DNA of 60,614 nucleotides from Phycisphaerales bacterium (GCA_009691805.1 SIAK01000013.1:1-60614), one strand, 5' to 3'; positions 8,662 through 17,632 are shown, counted from the first letter of the stretch. Program-made: numbers and translations. Notes: generated by a model from the letters alone, not told the origin.

Positions 8662-8711
8662 CGTGCCTACCCTTGCACCGCGTAGTTTTCAACGCATTTC
8701 TTCGAATTCGA

Positions 8712-8717
8712 TAGACT
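8712..8717 (+). promoter_or_regulatory. candidate promoter (-10) of the DksA-like gene
   Basis: TAGACT at 8712-8717 follows TTCAAC (8688-8693) after 18 nt. The surrounding TAGACTGCGC is identical to the -10 region at 17633. The predicted start near 8724 gives a leader of about 122 nt containing the hairpin at 8732-8759. Confidence 0.45.
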
Positions 8718-8731
8718 GCGCCCCCGCGATA

Positions 8732-8759
8732 AACCTGATCACGTTTGTGCAGTCAGGTT
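8732..8759 (+). other. leader hairpin upstream of the DksA-like gene
   Basis: AACCTGA and TCAGGTT pair around an inner CAC-GTTT-GTG stem. No T-run follows, so it is more likely a 5' leader structure than a terminator of accA, though the latter is not excluded. Confidence 0.35.
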
Positions 8760-8845
8760 CTCGCACTCGATTCGTTTCACGCGCGCCTCCCGGTGGGCTT
8801 CATTTGAAGTCCCCATGAGAGGCATCATTAGAGAAGGACCGATCA

Positions 8846-10063
8846 TTGGCTGCAAAAAAATCATCGAAGCCCGCTCCTGCGAAGTCCGCTCCTGCGAAGT
8901 CCGCGCCTAAGAAGCTCGGTGCGAAGCCTGTCGTGAAGAGTGCCGCCAAAGCTGTCGCCAAAGCTGTCGCCAAAGCTGTTGTGAAACCTGTCGCCAAACC
9001 TGTTGTGAAAGCTGCCGCTAAACCTAGAGCGAAGCCTGCCGCGAAAATCGCCAAGAAGGCGGCGACTGCAAAGCCTGTGACCAAAGCGGCAGCAAAGCCG
9101 TCCGCAAAGTTGATTGGGAAAGTGACGACGAAGCCGACGATGATGAAGAAGACTCCTGTTGCGAAAGCTCCTGCACCTAAAGTTGTTTCCAAGGTTGCTG
9201 CGAAGCTCGCGGCGAAGCCTGTCGCAAAGTCTGCGGTGGTCGTTGCGAAGAAGGGCGCGCCTTCTGCTGCGGTCAAGCCGACTGCGAAGGGGGCCGCGGT
9301 CAGTGCAAAGTTACCTGCTGGAAAAACTCCGATCGCTGGAAAGGGCGCGGCTGCGAAAGCGGTTGTCCTTGTGCCTGTCGGAAAGAACGGCAAGCCGATT
9401 GTGGTTCCCGTGCCGTACAAGCCCACTGGAAAAATGCCCACCGAGCCAGAGGTCATCGACCTCAAGGTGTCGCGTAAAGGCCCACTCGAATTGGGTTCGC
9501 ACAAGTCGGTGACTGCGATGGCGGTGGCGGTCTTGCAGGGTCGCGGCGAGTCGAGCGGTTACCTCATCATCAACGGTCGTCGCGTGCGCGCGATTTCGAC
9601 GAAGAACATAGTGCTTCCGAAGAAGCCACGCGGTTCAAGTGCCGCTGCTGTTGTTCCTCCCACGCAGTCGCAGATCGCAGAGATTCGCACGAAGATGCTC
9701 ACCGGAGAACTCTCGGAGTATCGCGAACGCCTCTTGGTCAAGCGGAAGAGTCTCATCTCGACGCTCACAGGTCTTGAGAACGAGGCGCTGCGCCATCCTG
9801 GTGGCAATCTCGCGAACACGCCTATCAACACCGCAGACGGTGGCAGCGATGTGTACGAGCAAGAGTTCAACCTCGGCATGGCGGAGAGCGAACGCGAACT
9901 GGTAGGGGAGATTGATGCTGCACTCCTGCGCATCAGTTCGAAGACGTTCGGCGTCTGCCAGATGACGGGCAAGCCGATCACGAAGGCTCGACTCGATGCA
10001 AAGCCATGGGCGAAGTATTCCATTGAAGCCGAACGCATTTCGGAAGCGAACACGCAGCGCTGA
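8846..10063 (+). CDS. DksA/TraR-family protein with histone H1-like Lys/Ala/Pro-rich N-terminus
   Basis: The 405-aa protein starts at TTG 8846, set by AAGGA 7 nt upstream (8834-8838). Residues 1-175 are a low-complexity AKPVAK/AAKAV-type repeat region resembling histone H1 tails. A small domain with YLIINGRRVRAI follows near 240-260, then a DksA-like coiled coil (about 285-365) and a terminal zinc-finger-like segment FGVCQMTGKPITKARLDAKPWAKY. Only one Cys (371) remains of the usual four, so zinc binding in the canonical way is unlikely. DksA proteins modulate RNA polymerase; the basic tail suggests DNA binding. lspA follows 47 nt downstream, as is often seen in planctomycetes. Confidence 0.88.
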   Translation: MAAKKSSKPAPAKSAPAKSAPKKLGAKPVVKSAAKAVAKAVAKAVVKPVAKPVVKAAAKPRAKPAAKIAKKAATAKPVTKAAAKPSAKLIGKVTTKPTMMKKTPVAKAPAPKVVSKVAAKLAAKPVAKSAVVVAKKGAPSAAVKPTAKGAAVSAKLPAGKTPIAGKGAAAKAVVLVPVGKNGKPIVVPVPYKPTGKMPTEPEVIDLKVSRKGPLELGSHKSVTAMAVAVLQGRGESSGYLIINGRRVRAISTKNIVLPKKPRGSSAAAVVPPTQSQIAEIRTKMLTGELSEYRERLLVKRKSLISTLTGLENEALRHPGGNLANTPINTADGGSDVYEQEFNLGMAESERELVGEIDAALLRISSKTFGVCQMTGKPITKARLDAKPWAKYSIEAERISEANTQR

Positions 10064-10110
10064 CGCGGACACTAAACTTGGCACTTGACGCGTGTTGTGA
10101 CGAGTCATTC

Positions 10111-10761
10111 ATGATTGAACCAACGACGACAGTCGAACCCAGCGTCTCTGCGCAGGCGGATCTTCCTGCGTGGAAATCCGCCGCGGCGTGGTATCGACTC
10201 CTGGTGATCTTGGTTGCTGTGGTGCTTCTCGACCTTGCGACGAAAGCATGGGCATTTCATGCTGTTGCGATGGCGCCGATCGAACTTGATCGCGAGACCG
10301 TGCTGCATGATCCGCACTATCAACTTCCTTATCACCCCGGTGTCGATGCATTGCCATGGGGATTGCTCGACTTCCGACTCGTCTTGAATCACGGTGCTGT
10401 CTTCGGCATCGGACAAGGTAGTCGACTGACCTTCATTTGCTTCACGATTGCCGCGACCTCTGCGGCGTTGCTCTTGTTTGCACGGGGCACGCGCGCATCG
10501 ATGCGGCTTGCGCATTGCGCGGTTGCGCTCATCCTCGCAGGCGGACTTGGCAATCTCTTTGATCGCATGCAGTACGGCGCGGTGCGAGATTTCTTGCACC
10601 TGTTGCCAGGCTGGAATCTTCCATTCGGTTGGCAATGGCCAGGTTGCGCTACGAGCGAAGTGTTCCCGTGGATCTTCAACGTCGCTGATATGTCGCTGCT
10701 CGCCGGCATGGCGCTCTTCATCTGGGGATCTTGGAAAGCAGAGAAGAAGTCGGACTCCTAA
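10111..10761 (+). CDS. lspA: lipoprotein signal peptidase (signal peptidase II)
   Basis: The 216-aa inner-membrane protein has four predicted helices and both LspA active-site boxes: GGLGNLFDRMQYGAVRDF (first catalytic Asp in VRDF) and FNVADMSL (second Asp). The upstream motif LVLNHGAVFGI is also conserved. It removes signal peptides from diacylglyceryl-modified lipoproteins such as MltA and the DUF1573 protein here. A cytosolic extension of about 30 residues precedes the first helix. ATG 10111 is preferred over a codon 33 nt upstream. The stop overlaps that of the convergent truB by 4 nt. Confidence 0.93.
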   Translation: MIEPTTTVEPSVSAQADLPAWKSAAAWYRLLVILVAVVLLDLATKAWAFHAVAMAPIELDRETVLHDPHYQLPYHPGVDALPWGLLDFRLVLNHGAVFGIGQGSRLTFICFTIAATSAALLLFARGTRASMRLAHCAVALILAGGLGNLFDRMQYGAVRDFLHLLPGWNLPFGWQWPGCATSEVFPWIFNVADMSLLAGMALFIWGSWKAEKKSDS

Positions 10762-11489
10762 AGAAGCTTGCCGCAGAGTTGAAGCGCGCTCTCGAGAGGA
10801 ATCAAGTTCGATGCATCCAGTGGATTCGGCAGCTGATCGAGCGTGTGTGCGTGTTCAAGTGTGAACGGTCCAACTGCAGTGCGGCGCAGTGTCGCGCAAT
10901 GCCCGCCCGTACCGAGCGCCTTGCCGAAATCGCGCGCGAGACTTCGCACATAGAACCCCTTGCCTGTGCGCAGCGCGACACGCGCGATGGGAAACTCGTA
11001 CGCAAGAAGTGACGCACTCAGCAACGACACCTCGCGTGGCGGTGGCGTGACTGCTTGTCCGCTTCGTGCAAGTGCGTACGCGCGACGACCGTTGATATGG
11101 ACCGCCGAGTACGCGGGCGGCGTTTGCAATTGCGTGCCGACAAAGCGTTCGAGTGTTTCGATCAGTTGCGCGTTTGTAGGCGGAGTCGCAATCACCACTT
11201 CCTCGCGCTCGCCTTCGCGATCATCCGTTGTCGTAAACGCGGAGAGATCGATGTCTGTCTCGTATCGTTTCTCTGTTGCCATGAGAAGGTCGATCGCTTT
11301 CGTCGCGCGACCAAGGGCAAGTACAAGCACTCCACTTGCGAGTGGATCGAGTGTGCCGGCGTGTCCTGTGCGTGCGTGCTGCGCGTGTCGCCGCACAATT
11401 TCAACGACGCGCGAACTCGACATCGAGAGCGGCTTGTCAATGATGAGCACGCCGTCGAGTGGCGCAAGATTGGGATCGCGTTTTCGCAT
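10758..11489 (-). CDS. truB: tRNA pseudouridine(55) synthase
   Basis: The 243-aa protein shows TruB motifs: GVLIIDKPLSMSS at the N-terminus, the catalytic GHAGTLDPLASGVL (nucleophile Asp in TLDP), KRYETDI and the Y/F motif GKGFYVRSLARD. It converts U55 of tRNA T-loops to pseudouridine. ATG 11489 shares one base with the MFS stop (TAATG), implying coupled translation as the third gene of a ppiase-MFS-truB unit. It is somewhat shorter than E. coli TruB, lacking much of the C-terminal PUA domain. Confidence 0.94.
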   Translation of the reverse strand: MRKRDPNLAPLDGVLIIDKPLSMSSSRVVEIVRRHAQHARTGHAGTLDPLASGVLVLALGRATKAIDLLMATEKRYETDIDLSAFTTTDDREGEREEVVIATPPTNAQLIETLERFVGTQLQTPPAYSAVHINGRRAYALARSGQAVTPPPREVSLLSASLLAYEFPIARVALRTGKGFYVRSLARDFGKALGTGGHCATLRRTAVGPFTLEHAHTLDQLPNPLDASNLIPLESALQLCGKLL

Positions 11490-12751
11490 TAGGAAAGTGT
11501 TTGGCGCAGTTGCGCACGATTCCAGCGCACGATGAGAACGCCAACGATGAGCGTGAGCAGTCCAACGACGAGGAAGACTCGATTCGATGGCATACCAAGC
11601 GTGCGAAGTCCATAGAACATCGCGCCACCGACCGCGCCCATCGCGAACGACATGCCGTTCGCAGTGCCAAGCACGCGACCGCGCGACTTGTCGGGCGAAT
11701 GAATCTGCAGCATCGATTGCAACGGGATGATGTAGAAGCCCGCGACGAGTCCCATCGCGATGAGCAAACACATCGTGATCGGGTAACTCGGTGGCGCGAG
11801 ACCGAGTGCGAGAAAGACAGCGCCGAGTCCGAACGCGCCGACTACAACGAAAGTGCTTCGACGCGCTTCGTGATCTGCGTACGCCGCGGTGATGCAGCCG
11901 ATGCCGATGGCCGCACCCATCGCCGCCATGAGATAGGAGTTCCAATCGTCATTGATGGAAAGAAACGTCGAGTAATCAGGCAAAACCACGAGCACGACGG
12001 CTGCCGCGAAGTAGAAGTACGTCCATGCAACGCAGATTGCGAGCAACGGAGTTTGCTTCATCTCGCGAATTGTCGTGATGTAGGTGGAGAATGGATTGAG
12101 GTTGATCGGAAGCGTTGGATTTTGCGGTTGGAGTTTGGGCAGCGTGAGGCAGGTGATGAATCCACCGATCACGAGCGCGAGAATTGCGAACCCGGGGACA
12201 TACGCTTGGATGCCAACAGGCGCGCCGTCCACAAACGAACCCTTCCAATGCACCGAGACAATGCCGGCGAGTAATCCGCCGCAGATCACTGCGACATTCG
12301 TCGCCATGTTGATGACGCCGTTTGCGCGCACGAGTTTTTCAGGAGCGACAAGTTCCGCAATCATGCCGTACTTCACGGGACCAAAGAACGCGCTCACGAT
12401 GGCGAAGAAGATGAGCGAAGTCAGCGCGAGCATCGGCAGCCCGTGCGAAAATCCAATCAAGGCAACTCCCGCGACGATGAAGGAGAGCGACTTCAAATAG
12501 ATCGTGAGTCGAGATTTGGAGCAGCGGTCTGCGACGCGCCCGCCGAACGCACTCAGCAGGATGAAGGGAAGCGCGAACAAGAGCGCGACGAGTCCATTTC
12601 CACCCGCGCCGAAGTACTCATTCCACGGACCGCCGGTGGCAATCGCGAATGCGAGCGCGCCTTTGACGAGGTTGTCGCAAGCGGCTTCGAAGAACTGCGT
12701 CGTTAAGAGCGATGCGAATCCGTGATTCCAAAGTGCGGCGCGTGGTTTCAT
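11489..12751 (-). CDS. MFS transporter, lysophospholipid transporter LplT-like
   Basis: The 420-aa protein has twelve predicted membrane helices and the early motif FGGRVADRCSKSRLTIYLK typical of MFS loop 2-3. Its pattern (CDNLVKGALAF, FFGPVKYGMIAELV, RANGVINMATNVAVICGG) recalls LplT and the MFS part of Aas-type proteins, which flip lysophospholipids or feed acyltransferases. No acyltransferase domain is fused here. It overlaps the upstream isomerase by ATGA and the downstream truB by one base. The substrate assignment is by resemblance only. Confidence 0.85.
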   Translation of the reverse strand: MKPRAALWNHGFASLLTTQFFEAACDNLVKGALAFAIATGGPWNEYFGAGGNGLVALLFALPFILLSAFGGRVADRCSKSRLTIYLKSLSFIVAGVALIGFSHGLPMLALTSLIFFAIVSAFFGPVKYGMIAELVAPEKLVRANGVINMATNVAVICGGLLAGIVSVHWKGSFVDGAPVGIQAYVPGFAILALVIGGFITCLTLPKLQPQNPTLPINLNPFSTYITTIREMKQTPLLAICVAWTYFYFAAAVVLVVLPDYSTFLSINDDWNSYLMAAMGAAIGIGCITAAYADHEARRSTFVVVGAFGLGAVFLALGLAPPSYPITMCLLIAMGLVAGFYIIPLQSMLQIHSPDKSRGRVLGTANGMSFAMGAVGGAMFYGLRTLGMPSNRVFLVVGLLTLIVGVLIVRWNRAQLRQTLS

Positions 12752-13845
12752 CGGTCACCCGTGAGGGCAGCGTCTTCGGCGGGCGCTGCGCGTGGAGGAA
12801 TCGTCACGCGTGCGTCCGCGCGACCGACGCCAGGCGTCCATGCTGGAGCGGGCACGACTTTCGCGGTTGTGACGAACTCGATTCTCTTCGGACGACCTGT
12901 CGCGATGTCTTCGATCTCAACATCAGCAATCTTCAAGATCGCTTCAGCGCCTGTCGTTGATTCACCAAACGCGCAGTACTGTCCATCAAGCCGCGCCGTG
13001 CCTTCACGCGAGAGGCAGAAGAAGAACTGACTGCCGCCCGAATCGGGCCAATCATTGCGCGCGATTGAGAGCACACCAAAGTCGTGCGCGAGTGTCGATG
13101 GCTCAAGCATGATGTCATAGCCAGGACCACCATCGCCCGTTCCAATCGGATCGCCACCTTGAATGACGAAGGGTCGACCCTCGCGATCAAGCGGAACGAC
13201 ACGATGAAACGGCGTGCCATCGTAGAAACCACTGCGCGCGAGCTCGATGAAATTGCGCGCGGTGCTTGGCGCTTCGTCCATGCGGAGTCGGACGTTGATA
13301 TTGCCCGCGGTTGTGTTGAGCACAACATCTTCATCGAGCGCCAGACGCAATCCGGAGAACGGCATCGGATCTGCGGGCGTCCACGCGAGTTTGAGTTTCT
13401 GATGTTCGACGTTGGACTCATCGAGCAATCGATCGCCCCAACCGATCACCTTCGTGTAAGGAGTCTTGCCATCCGCGCGCATCGTGGTGGTCCATCGAAT
13501 TGTCGGTCGACCTCGCAATGGAACAACGACGAGTGGCGCAGCGAGCGCAGTGCCATCGACGATGAGTTGCACGCGCAGCGCTTGCGCGGGACCGGAGATT
13601 TCCGGCAAGAGCGCGACGAGATCGATTTCGCCCGCTTGCACGGACGCGCGCGCGATCTCTTTTGCATCCTTGTCAAGCGCGACGATCTCGACTGTGTGAC
13701 CAGCCTCACATTCGACGCGCGCGCGAAGTGGCGCGTTCGGCTTTGCGAAGGTGGTGAGGGGAGTGAGCCCAGTACTGCCGAGTGCTGCGTGTGTCGCGAG
13801 CGCTGCAGCGCAGAGTGGGAGCGTGGAGTTGCTGAGGGTGCGCAT
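12748..13845 (-). CDS. secreted peptidyl-prolyl cis-trans isomerase, cyclophilin type
   Basis: The 365-aa product begins with a probable signal peptide (MRTLSNSTLPLCAAALATHAAL). Residues 30-190 form an unassigned beta-rich region; 190-345 are a cyclophilin domain with FIELARSGFYDGTPFHRVV, VIQGGDP, GSQFFFCLS and YCAFGES. The FHRV and GSQFF motifs carry the cyclophilin active-site Arg and Gln/Phe. It should speed prolyl isomerisation of exported proteins. The ATG at 13845 starts the signal sequence. It is first in a three-gene unit with the MFS carrier and truB. Confidence 0.9.
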   Translation of the reverse strand: MRTLSNSTLPLCAAALATHAALGSTGLTPLTTFAKPNAPLRARVECEAGHTVEIVALDKDAKEIARASVQAGEIDLVALLPEISGPAQALRVQLIVDGTALAAPLVVVPLRGRPTIRWTTTMRADGKTPYTKVIGWGDRLLDESNVEHQKLKLAWTPADPMPFSGLRLALDEDVVLNTTAGNINVRLRMDEAPSTARNFIELARSGFYDGTPFHRVVPLDREGRPFVIQGGDPIGTGDGGPGYDIMLEPSTLAHDFGVLSIARNDWPDSGGSQFFFCLSREGTARLDGQYCAFGESTTGAEAILKIADVEIEDIATGRPKRIEFVTTAKVVPAPAWTPGVGRADARVTIPPRAAPAEDAALTGDR

Positions 13846-13896
13846 AGGGTCGTGGCATTGTCGCACATGGCGCGAAGTGTGGAGGCGCGTTCGCGT

Positions 13897-13902
13897 TACG
13901 AT
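13897..13902 (+). promoter_or_regulatory. candidate -10 element of gatB (leaderless arrangement)
   Basis: TACGAT ends 7 nt before the gatB ATG at 13910, the same hexamer and spacing as at rmuC. No Shine-Dalgarno sequence is present. Confidence 0.35.
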
Positions 13903-13909
13903 TCGGCGC

Positions 13910-15448
13910 ATGTCTGCGACGCACTCGACCGCCAAGATTGTTCATACCCAACTCATGGTGGGGCTTGAAATCCACATTGAACTTGCGACTCGCTCGAAGA
14001 TGTTCACGCGGGCGCCGAATCCCGCGCATCCTGACTTCTACGATTGCCTGCCCAACGCACTCGTGGACCCTGTGATTCTCGCGCTTCCTGGAAGTCTGCC
14101 CGTGATGAATCTCGCAGCAGTGGAGATGTCGATGCAGGTTGGGCTTGCGCTCGGCTGCGAGATCGCGTCCTTCTCGAAGTGGGATCGCAAGAATTATTTT
14201 TACCCCGATCTGCCGAAGGCGTATCAGATTTCACAGTACGACCTTCCGCTCTGCATCAACGGCGCGGTCGAGATTCCCGCAGCAGCGGGTGGCATGCGGA
14301 CGATTGGCATCATTCGCGCGCATCTCGAAGAAGACACCGGAAAACTGAGCCACGAACTGCCAGGCGGCGGCGCGTATGCGGGATCGCTGGTCGATCTCAA
14401 TCGCGCGGGCACTCCGCTGCTTGAAGTTGTGACGGCGCCCGATTTTGATTGTGCGGAAGACGTTGTGACCTTCGGACAAGAGTTGCGCAACATCTGTCGA
14501 TTCCTCGGCGTGACTGGCGGCATCATGCAGCGCGGTCATATGCGCTTTGAGCCGAATGTGAATCTCACGCTGACGCTTGAAGATGGCAGCATTGTGAAGA
14601 CGCCGATTGTGGAGATCAAAAATCTCAACAGCTTCAAAGCAGTGAAGGGCGCGATTGAGTACGAGACGAAGCGTCAGGTCGACGCGTGGCGCGCGGATGG
14701 TCGCGTGATGGGGAAGGGGATGAAAATCACGCGCGGATGGGATGACCTCAAGGGCTCGACATTCATGCAGCGCGAGAAGGAAGACGCGCATGACTATCGT
14801 TACTTTCCAGATCCCGATTTGGTTCCCGTCGTCGTGAGTGAAGAGTGGCGCGCGCGCATTCGCGCAACGTTGCCGGAGTTGCCGATGGCGCGACGAGCGC
14901 GGTACCGAGACCAATTCCGCTTGAGCGAAGTCGACGCGCGTGTGCTCACCGATGACGCGGATTTCTGCGCGTTTTACGAGGCATGCGTGGTCGCGACAAC
15001 TGCGAAGGGTTGCTTCGGACAGCTCACGGACGCGGGCTACGCGACGGGCAAGATGCTGTTGAATGCTGGATCAAAGCGAGCGAACGAACGAAGTTGCATG
15101 GTGCAAGAACTCGGCATCGATGCGTCGCAAGTCGCAGAAGTGCTTGCGTTGCGTGAAGCGGGGACTGTTGGTCCGCAGGCGGCGGACTTGCTCTTCGGAT
15201 TCCTCTGCGACACGAAGGAAGACGCTGCGCAGGTTGCCGAGAAAAACGGTCTCGTCCAGGTTCGCGACACGGGCGCACTCGAAGCGTGGTGCGATGCGGC
15301 GATCGCTGCAAACCCGCAACCCGCTGCGGATGTTCGCGCAGGAAAAATGGCGGCGATTGGACGGCTTGTCGGCGCTGTCATGAAATTGTCGGGCGGCAAA
15401 GCGGAAGCCCAGAGCGTGAACGACATGTTGCGCAAGCGATTGAGTTAG
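13910..15448 (+). CDS. gatB: Asp-tRNA(Asn)/Glu-tRNA(Gln) amidotransferase subunit GatB
   Basis: The 512-aa protein is full-length GatB: VGLEIHIEL at the N-terminus, KWDRKNYFYPDLPKAYQISQYD, RAHLEEDTGK, SLVDLNRAGTPLLE, VEIKNLNSF and DYRYFPDPDL in the kinase-like domain, then the YqeY-like tail ending ADVRAGKMAAIGRLVGAVMK. It binds misacylated tRNA and activates it for amidation by GatA. Its presence implies indirect Gln- and/or Asn-tRNA synthesis. gatA and gatC are not in the window. hpt follows 12 nt after the stop. Confidence 0.96.
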   Translation: MSATHSTAKIVHTQLMVGLEIHIELATRSKMFTRAPNPAHPDFYDCLPNALVDPVILALPGSLPVMNLAAVEMSMQVGLALGCEIASFSKWDRKNYFYPDLPKAYQISQYDLPLCINGAVEIPAAAGGMRTIGIIRAHLEEDTGKLSHELPGGGAYAGSLVDLNRAGTPLLEVVTAPDFDCAEDVVTFGQELRNICRFLGVTGGIMQRGHMRFEPNVNLTLTLEDGSIVKTPIVEIKNLNSFKAVKGAIEYETKRQVDAWRADGRVMGKGMKITRGWDDLKGSTFMQREKEDAHDYRYFPDPDLVPVVVSEEWRARIRATLPELPMARRARYRDQFRLSEVDARVLTDDADFCAFYEACVVATTAKGCFGQLTDAGYATGKMLLNAGSKRANERSCMVQELGIDASQVAEVLALREAGTVGPQAADLLFGFLCDTKEDAAQVAEKNGLVQVRDTGALEAWCDAAIAANPQPAADVRAGKMAAIGRLVGAVMKLSGGKAEAQSVNDMLRKRLS

Positions 15449-15460
15449 GATCATTGCAGC

Positions 15461-16051
15461 ATGTCCTCACCGCACCCCGACATCGACCGTGTTCTTCTGA
15501 CTGCTGAAGCGATCGCCGTGCGCGTTGCTGAACTTGGTGCGGAGGTTGGTCGCGACCTCGCAGGCGCCGATGGTCAACTCGTCATCGTGCCCGTGATGAC
15601 GGGCGGATTCATCATCGTCGCGGATCTCGTGCGTCATCTTCCGCAGCGTCGCGTGCGGATTGAAGTCGTCACCGTGTCGAGTTACGGCGGCACCAACATG
15701 ACGAGCCGCGGCTCGCAGTTACTGGGCGCACTCCCTGAGACGCTCGTCGGAAAGCATGTGCTTGTCGTCGATGATATTCTCGACACGGGCGGCACATTGC
15801 GTTTGTTGCAAGAAGAAATCTTGCGTCGCGGCGCGGCGAGCTCGCGATCTTGTGTACTTCTCCGCAAGCCAACCGCAGGCGCGGCGCGCACGAAATGCGA
15901 TTACGTCGGCTTTGATATTCCGGATGAATTCGTCGTTGGCTACGGACTTGATTACGACGGTCTCTATCGCAATCTTCCCTACGTCGGAACGCTGGCGCTG
16001 CATGCGCGCTCGGCTTCTCACGAGTGCACGGATGGAGCGCACCTCGAATGA
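15461..16051 (+). CDS. hpt: hypoxanthine phosphoribosyltransferase
   Basis: The 196-aa protein has the type I phosphoribosyltransferase PRPP loop VLVVDDILDTGGTL, an N-terminal VPVMTGGFIIVADLVRHL and the purine-contact segment DIPDEFVVGYGLDYDGLYRNLPYVG. It salvages hypoxanthine and guanine to IMP and GMP. ATG 15461 lies 10 nt after AGGA, part of which is the gatB stop region. The last 18 residues are a nonconserved tail. It overlaps the next gene by ATGA. Confidence 0.94.
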   Translation: MSSPHPDIDRVLLTAEAIAVRVAELGAEVGRDLAGADGQLVIVPVMTGGFIIVADLVRHLPQRRVRIEVVTVSSYGGTNMTSRGSQLLGALPETLVGKHVLVVDDILDTGGTLRLLQEEILRRGAASSRSCVLLRKPTAGAARTKCDYVGFDIPDEFVVGYGLDYDGLYRNLPYVGTLALHARSASHECTDGAHLE

Positions 16052-16659
16052 CGAGCAGCGTGCCGCACAGTGCAGCCGATGGGAAAGCGCGACCGATCGC
16101 GCAAGCCGTGTTGCCACTGACGGCGCAACCGATCGCGCCGATCGCGATCCTTGAAACGCTGCACGGCGATGAAGTCATCCTCTTGCTGCTGCGTCCGAGC
16201 GCGTGGCTCATCGTGCTCAATGTGCTTGGTTCGCTCGGCTGGATCCTCGCGTTCACGATCTTGTTCATGTGGATCCCACGACTTCCATTGCCGCAGGGAT
16301 GGATTGGTTGGAACGACACGCAGGCAGCACTCTCAGGTGCTGGTCTGTGCGCGGTGCGACTCGCGTGGTCGAGTTTGGATTGGTCGATGTGCTGGTTCGT
16401 GCTCACGGATCGACGGATCATTACCCGCCGAGGCATCGTGAGCGTGCGCTTGTTCGAAGCGCCCTTGGCGAAGTTGCAGCACTCGATCGTCGTGCAGTCG
16501 GTTTCGGAACGCGTGCTTGGACTTGGCACGATCGGCTTCGCCACCGCGGGCAGCGACACGTTTGTTGCGATGTGGGAAACAGTGCGACGACCATTCGAAG
16601 TGCATCGCACGGTGCTCGAAGCAATCGAGCGATACGGAAATCGCCGCGATGGTGTTTGA
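16048..16659 (+). CDS. bacterial PH (YdbS-like) domain membrane protein
   Basis: The 203-aa protein has two membrane helices (about residues 52-76 and 95-120) followed by a bPH_2 domain with WFVLTDRRIITRRGIVSVRLFEAPLAKLQHSIVVQSVSERVLGLGTI (given here in pieces by its conserved TDRRIITRRG and LGLGTI). Such proteins are membrane-anchored with unknown ligands. The ATG overlaps the hpt stop (ATGA), so it is the last gene of the gatB-hpt unit. No functional link to hpt is evident. Confidence 0.82.
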   Translation: MTSSVPHSAADGKARPIAQAVLPLTAQPIAPIAILETLHGDEVILLLLRPSAWLIVLNVLGSLGWILAFTILFMWIPRLPLPQGWIGWNDTQAALSGAGLCAVRLAWSSLDWSMCWFVLTDRRIITRRGIVSVRLFEAPLAKLQHSIVVQSVSERVLGLGTIGFATAGSDTFVAMWETVRRPFEVHRTVLEAIERYGNRRDGV

Positions 16660-16680
16660 GTCCAGCAGCAGAGCGTGCGT

Positions 16681-17586
16681 TTAGCGATCCGACTTCGCCC
16701 ACGCCGCACGCGCGCGAGGATTCGGCAATCGCTTGCCAAGTTCACCGAGCAATTGTCGATCAAGTTCCGTGAGCGTCTCGGGCGGAACGATGTCAATCGT
16801 CGCGTAGAGATCGCCTCTCGCTGCACCTTCACGTTCGATGCCTTGTCCCTTCAATCGAATGCGTTTGCCACTCGCAGTGCTCGCGGGAATCGACACCGTC
16901 GCGAGCCCGCCAAGTGTGGGCACATCAATCTTCGCGCCAAGTGTTGCTTCGGTGATGGAAACAGGAACATGCACTTGAAGATCGAGTCCGTCGCGGGTGA
17001 ACCACGCATGCGTGCCGATTGCCAACTTGATGATGAAGTCGATACGTTCGATGGGATTGACAAGGTCGCCTTCACTTGCGCCCTTCGCGACAACAAACTC
17101 CGCGCGTGCGCCATCATCAAGCAGCACGCTCCATGTTCCGCCCTTCACCGCGAGATCAAAGGGAACGGTCACTTCAAGTTCGTACGCGCTCTGCCGTCGC
17201 TGCGCCTGCGGACCGCCGCGCGCTGCGCGCCCAGTACCTCCGCCGCCAAAGCCGCCTCGCTGACCGAACGCCTCCGAGAAAATGTCTTCATAGTTGGTCG
17301 GATCCGCGCCGCCCCATTGCGCGCGCGCACCACTTCGTTGCGAGCTTGATCCACCAAACGGCGTGTTGCCGCCGAGTCGTTGAAACTCGTCGTATTTTCG
17401 GCGCTTCTCCGCATCCGAAAGTGTGTCGTACGCCTCTTGGATTTCTGCGAATCGCTTCCCAGCATCCGGCGCCTTGTTGAGGTCGGGATGGTGCTGCCGC
17501 GCAAGTTTGCGATGCGCCGTGCGGATCTCACTCGCGGTTGCGGTCGTCGCGACCCCGAGCACTTCGTAATGACTGCGTGACGCCAT
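16681..17586 (-). CDS. DnaJ-family co-chaperone, CbpA type
   Basis: The 301-aa protein has an N-terminal J domain (residues 5-70) with the essential HPD in QHHPDLNK, a Gly/Gln-rich linker (75-135) and a DnaJ C-terminal substrate-binding region (about 135-285) with GGTWSVLLDDG, LGAKIDVPTLGG and KRIRLKGQG. There is no CxxCxGxG zinc-binding region, so it is CbpA-like rather than DnaJ. It stimulates DnaK ATPase and holds unfolded proteins. TATACT lies 12 nt upstream of the ATG. It is divergent from the polyferredoxin gene. Confidence 0.92.
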   Translation of the reverse strand: MASRSHYEVLGVATTATASEIRTAHRKLARQHHPDLNKAPDAGKRFAEIQEAYDTLSDAEKRRKYDEFQRLGGNTPFGGSSSQRSGARAQWGGADPTNYEDIFSEAFGQRGGFGGGGTGRAARGGPQAQRRQSAYELEVTVPFDLAVKGGTWSVLLDDGARAEFVVAKGASEGDLVNPIERIDFIIKLAIGTHAWFTRDGLDLQVHVPVSITEATLGAKIDVPTLGGLATVSIPASTASGKRIRLKGQGIEREGAARGDLYATIDIVPPETLTELDRQLLGELGKRLPNPRARAAWAKSDR

Positions 17587-17598
17587 AGGTGAAGCGAC

Positions 17599-17604
17599 AG
17601 TATA
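17599..17604 (-). promoter_or_regulatory. candidate -10 element of the dnaJ-like gene
   Basis: TATACT on the minus strand ends 12 nt before the start codon, predicting a leader of only about 5 nt. The same TATACT-N12-ATG arrangement occurs at ctaB. Confidence 0.45.
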
Positions 17605-17632
17605 GGAGGTGTTCGCGCGCGAGCGCCGCCCT

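Noticed and set aside
8732-8759. Intrinsic terminator after accA
   Set aside because: The hairpin has no following T-run and lies downstream of a candidate promoter, so it is listed as a leader structure.
8860-9300. Tandem repeats in the DksA-like gene as a possible repeat element
   Set aside because: They are low-complexity Lys/Ala codons of the H1-like tail and are explained by the protein.
11459-12274. 271-aa plus-strand frame opposite the MFS gene
   Set aside because: Shadow frame of a well-supported transporter; no signal, domain or ribosome site.
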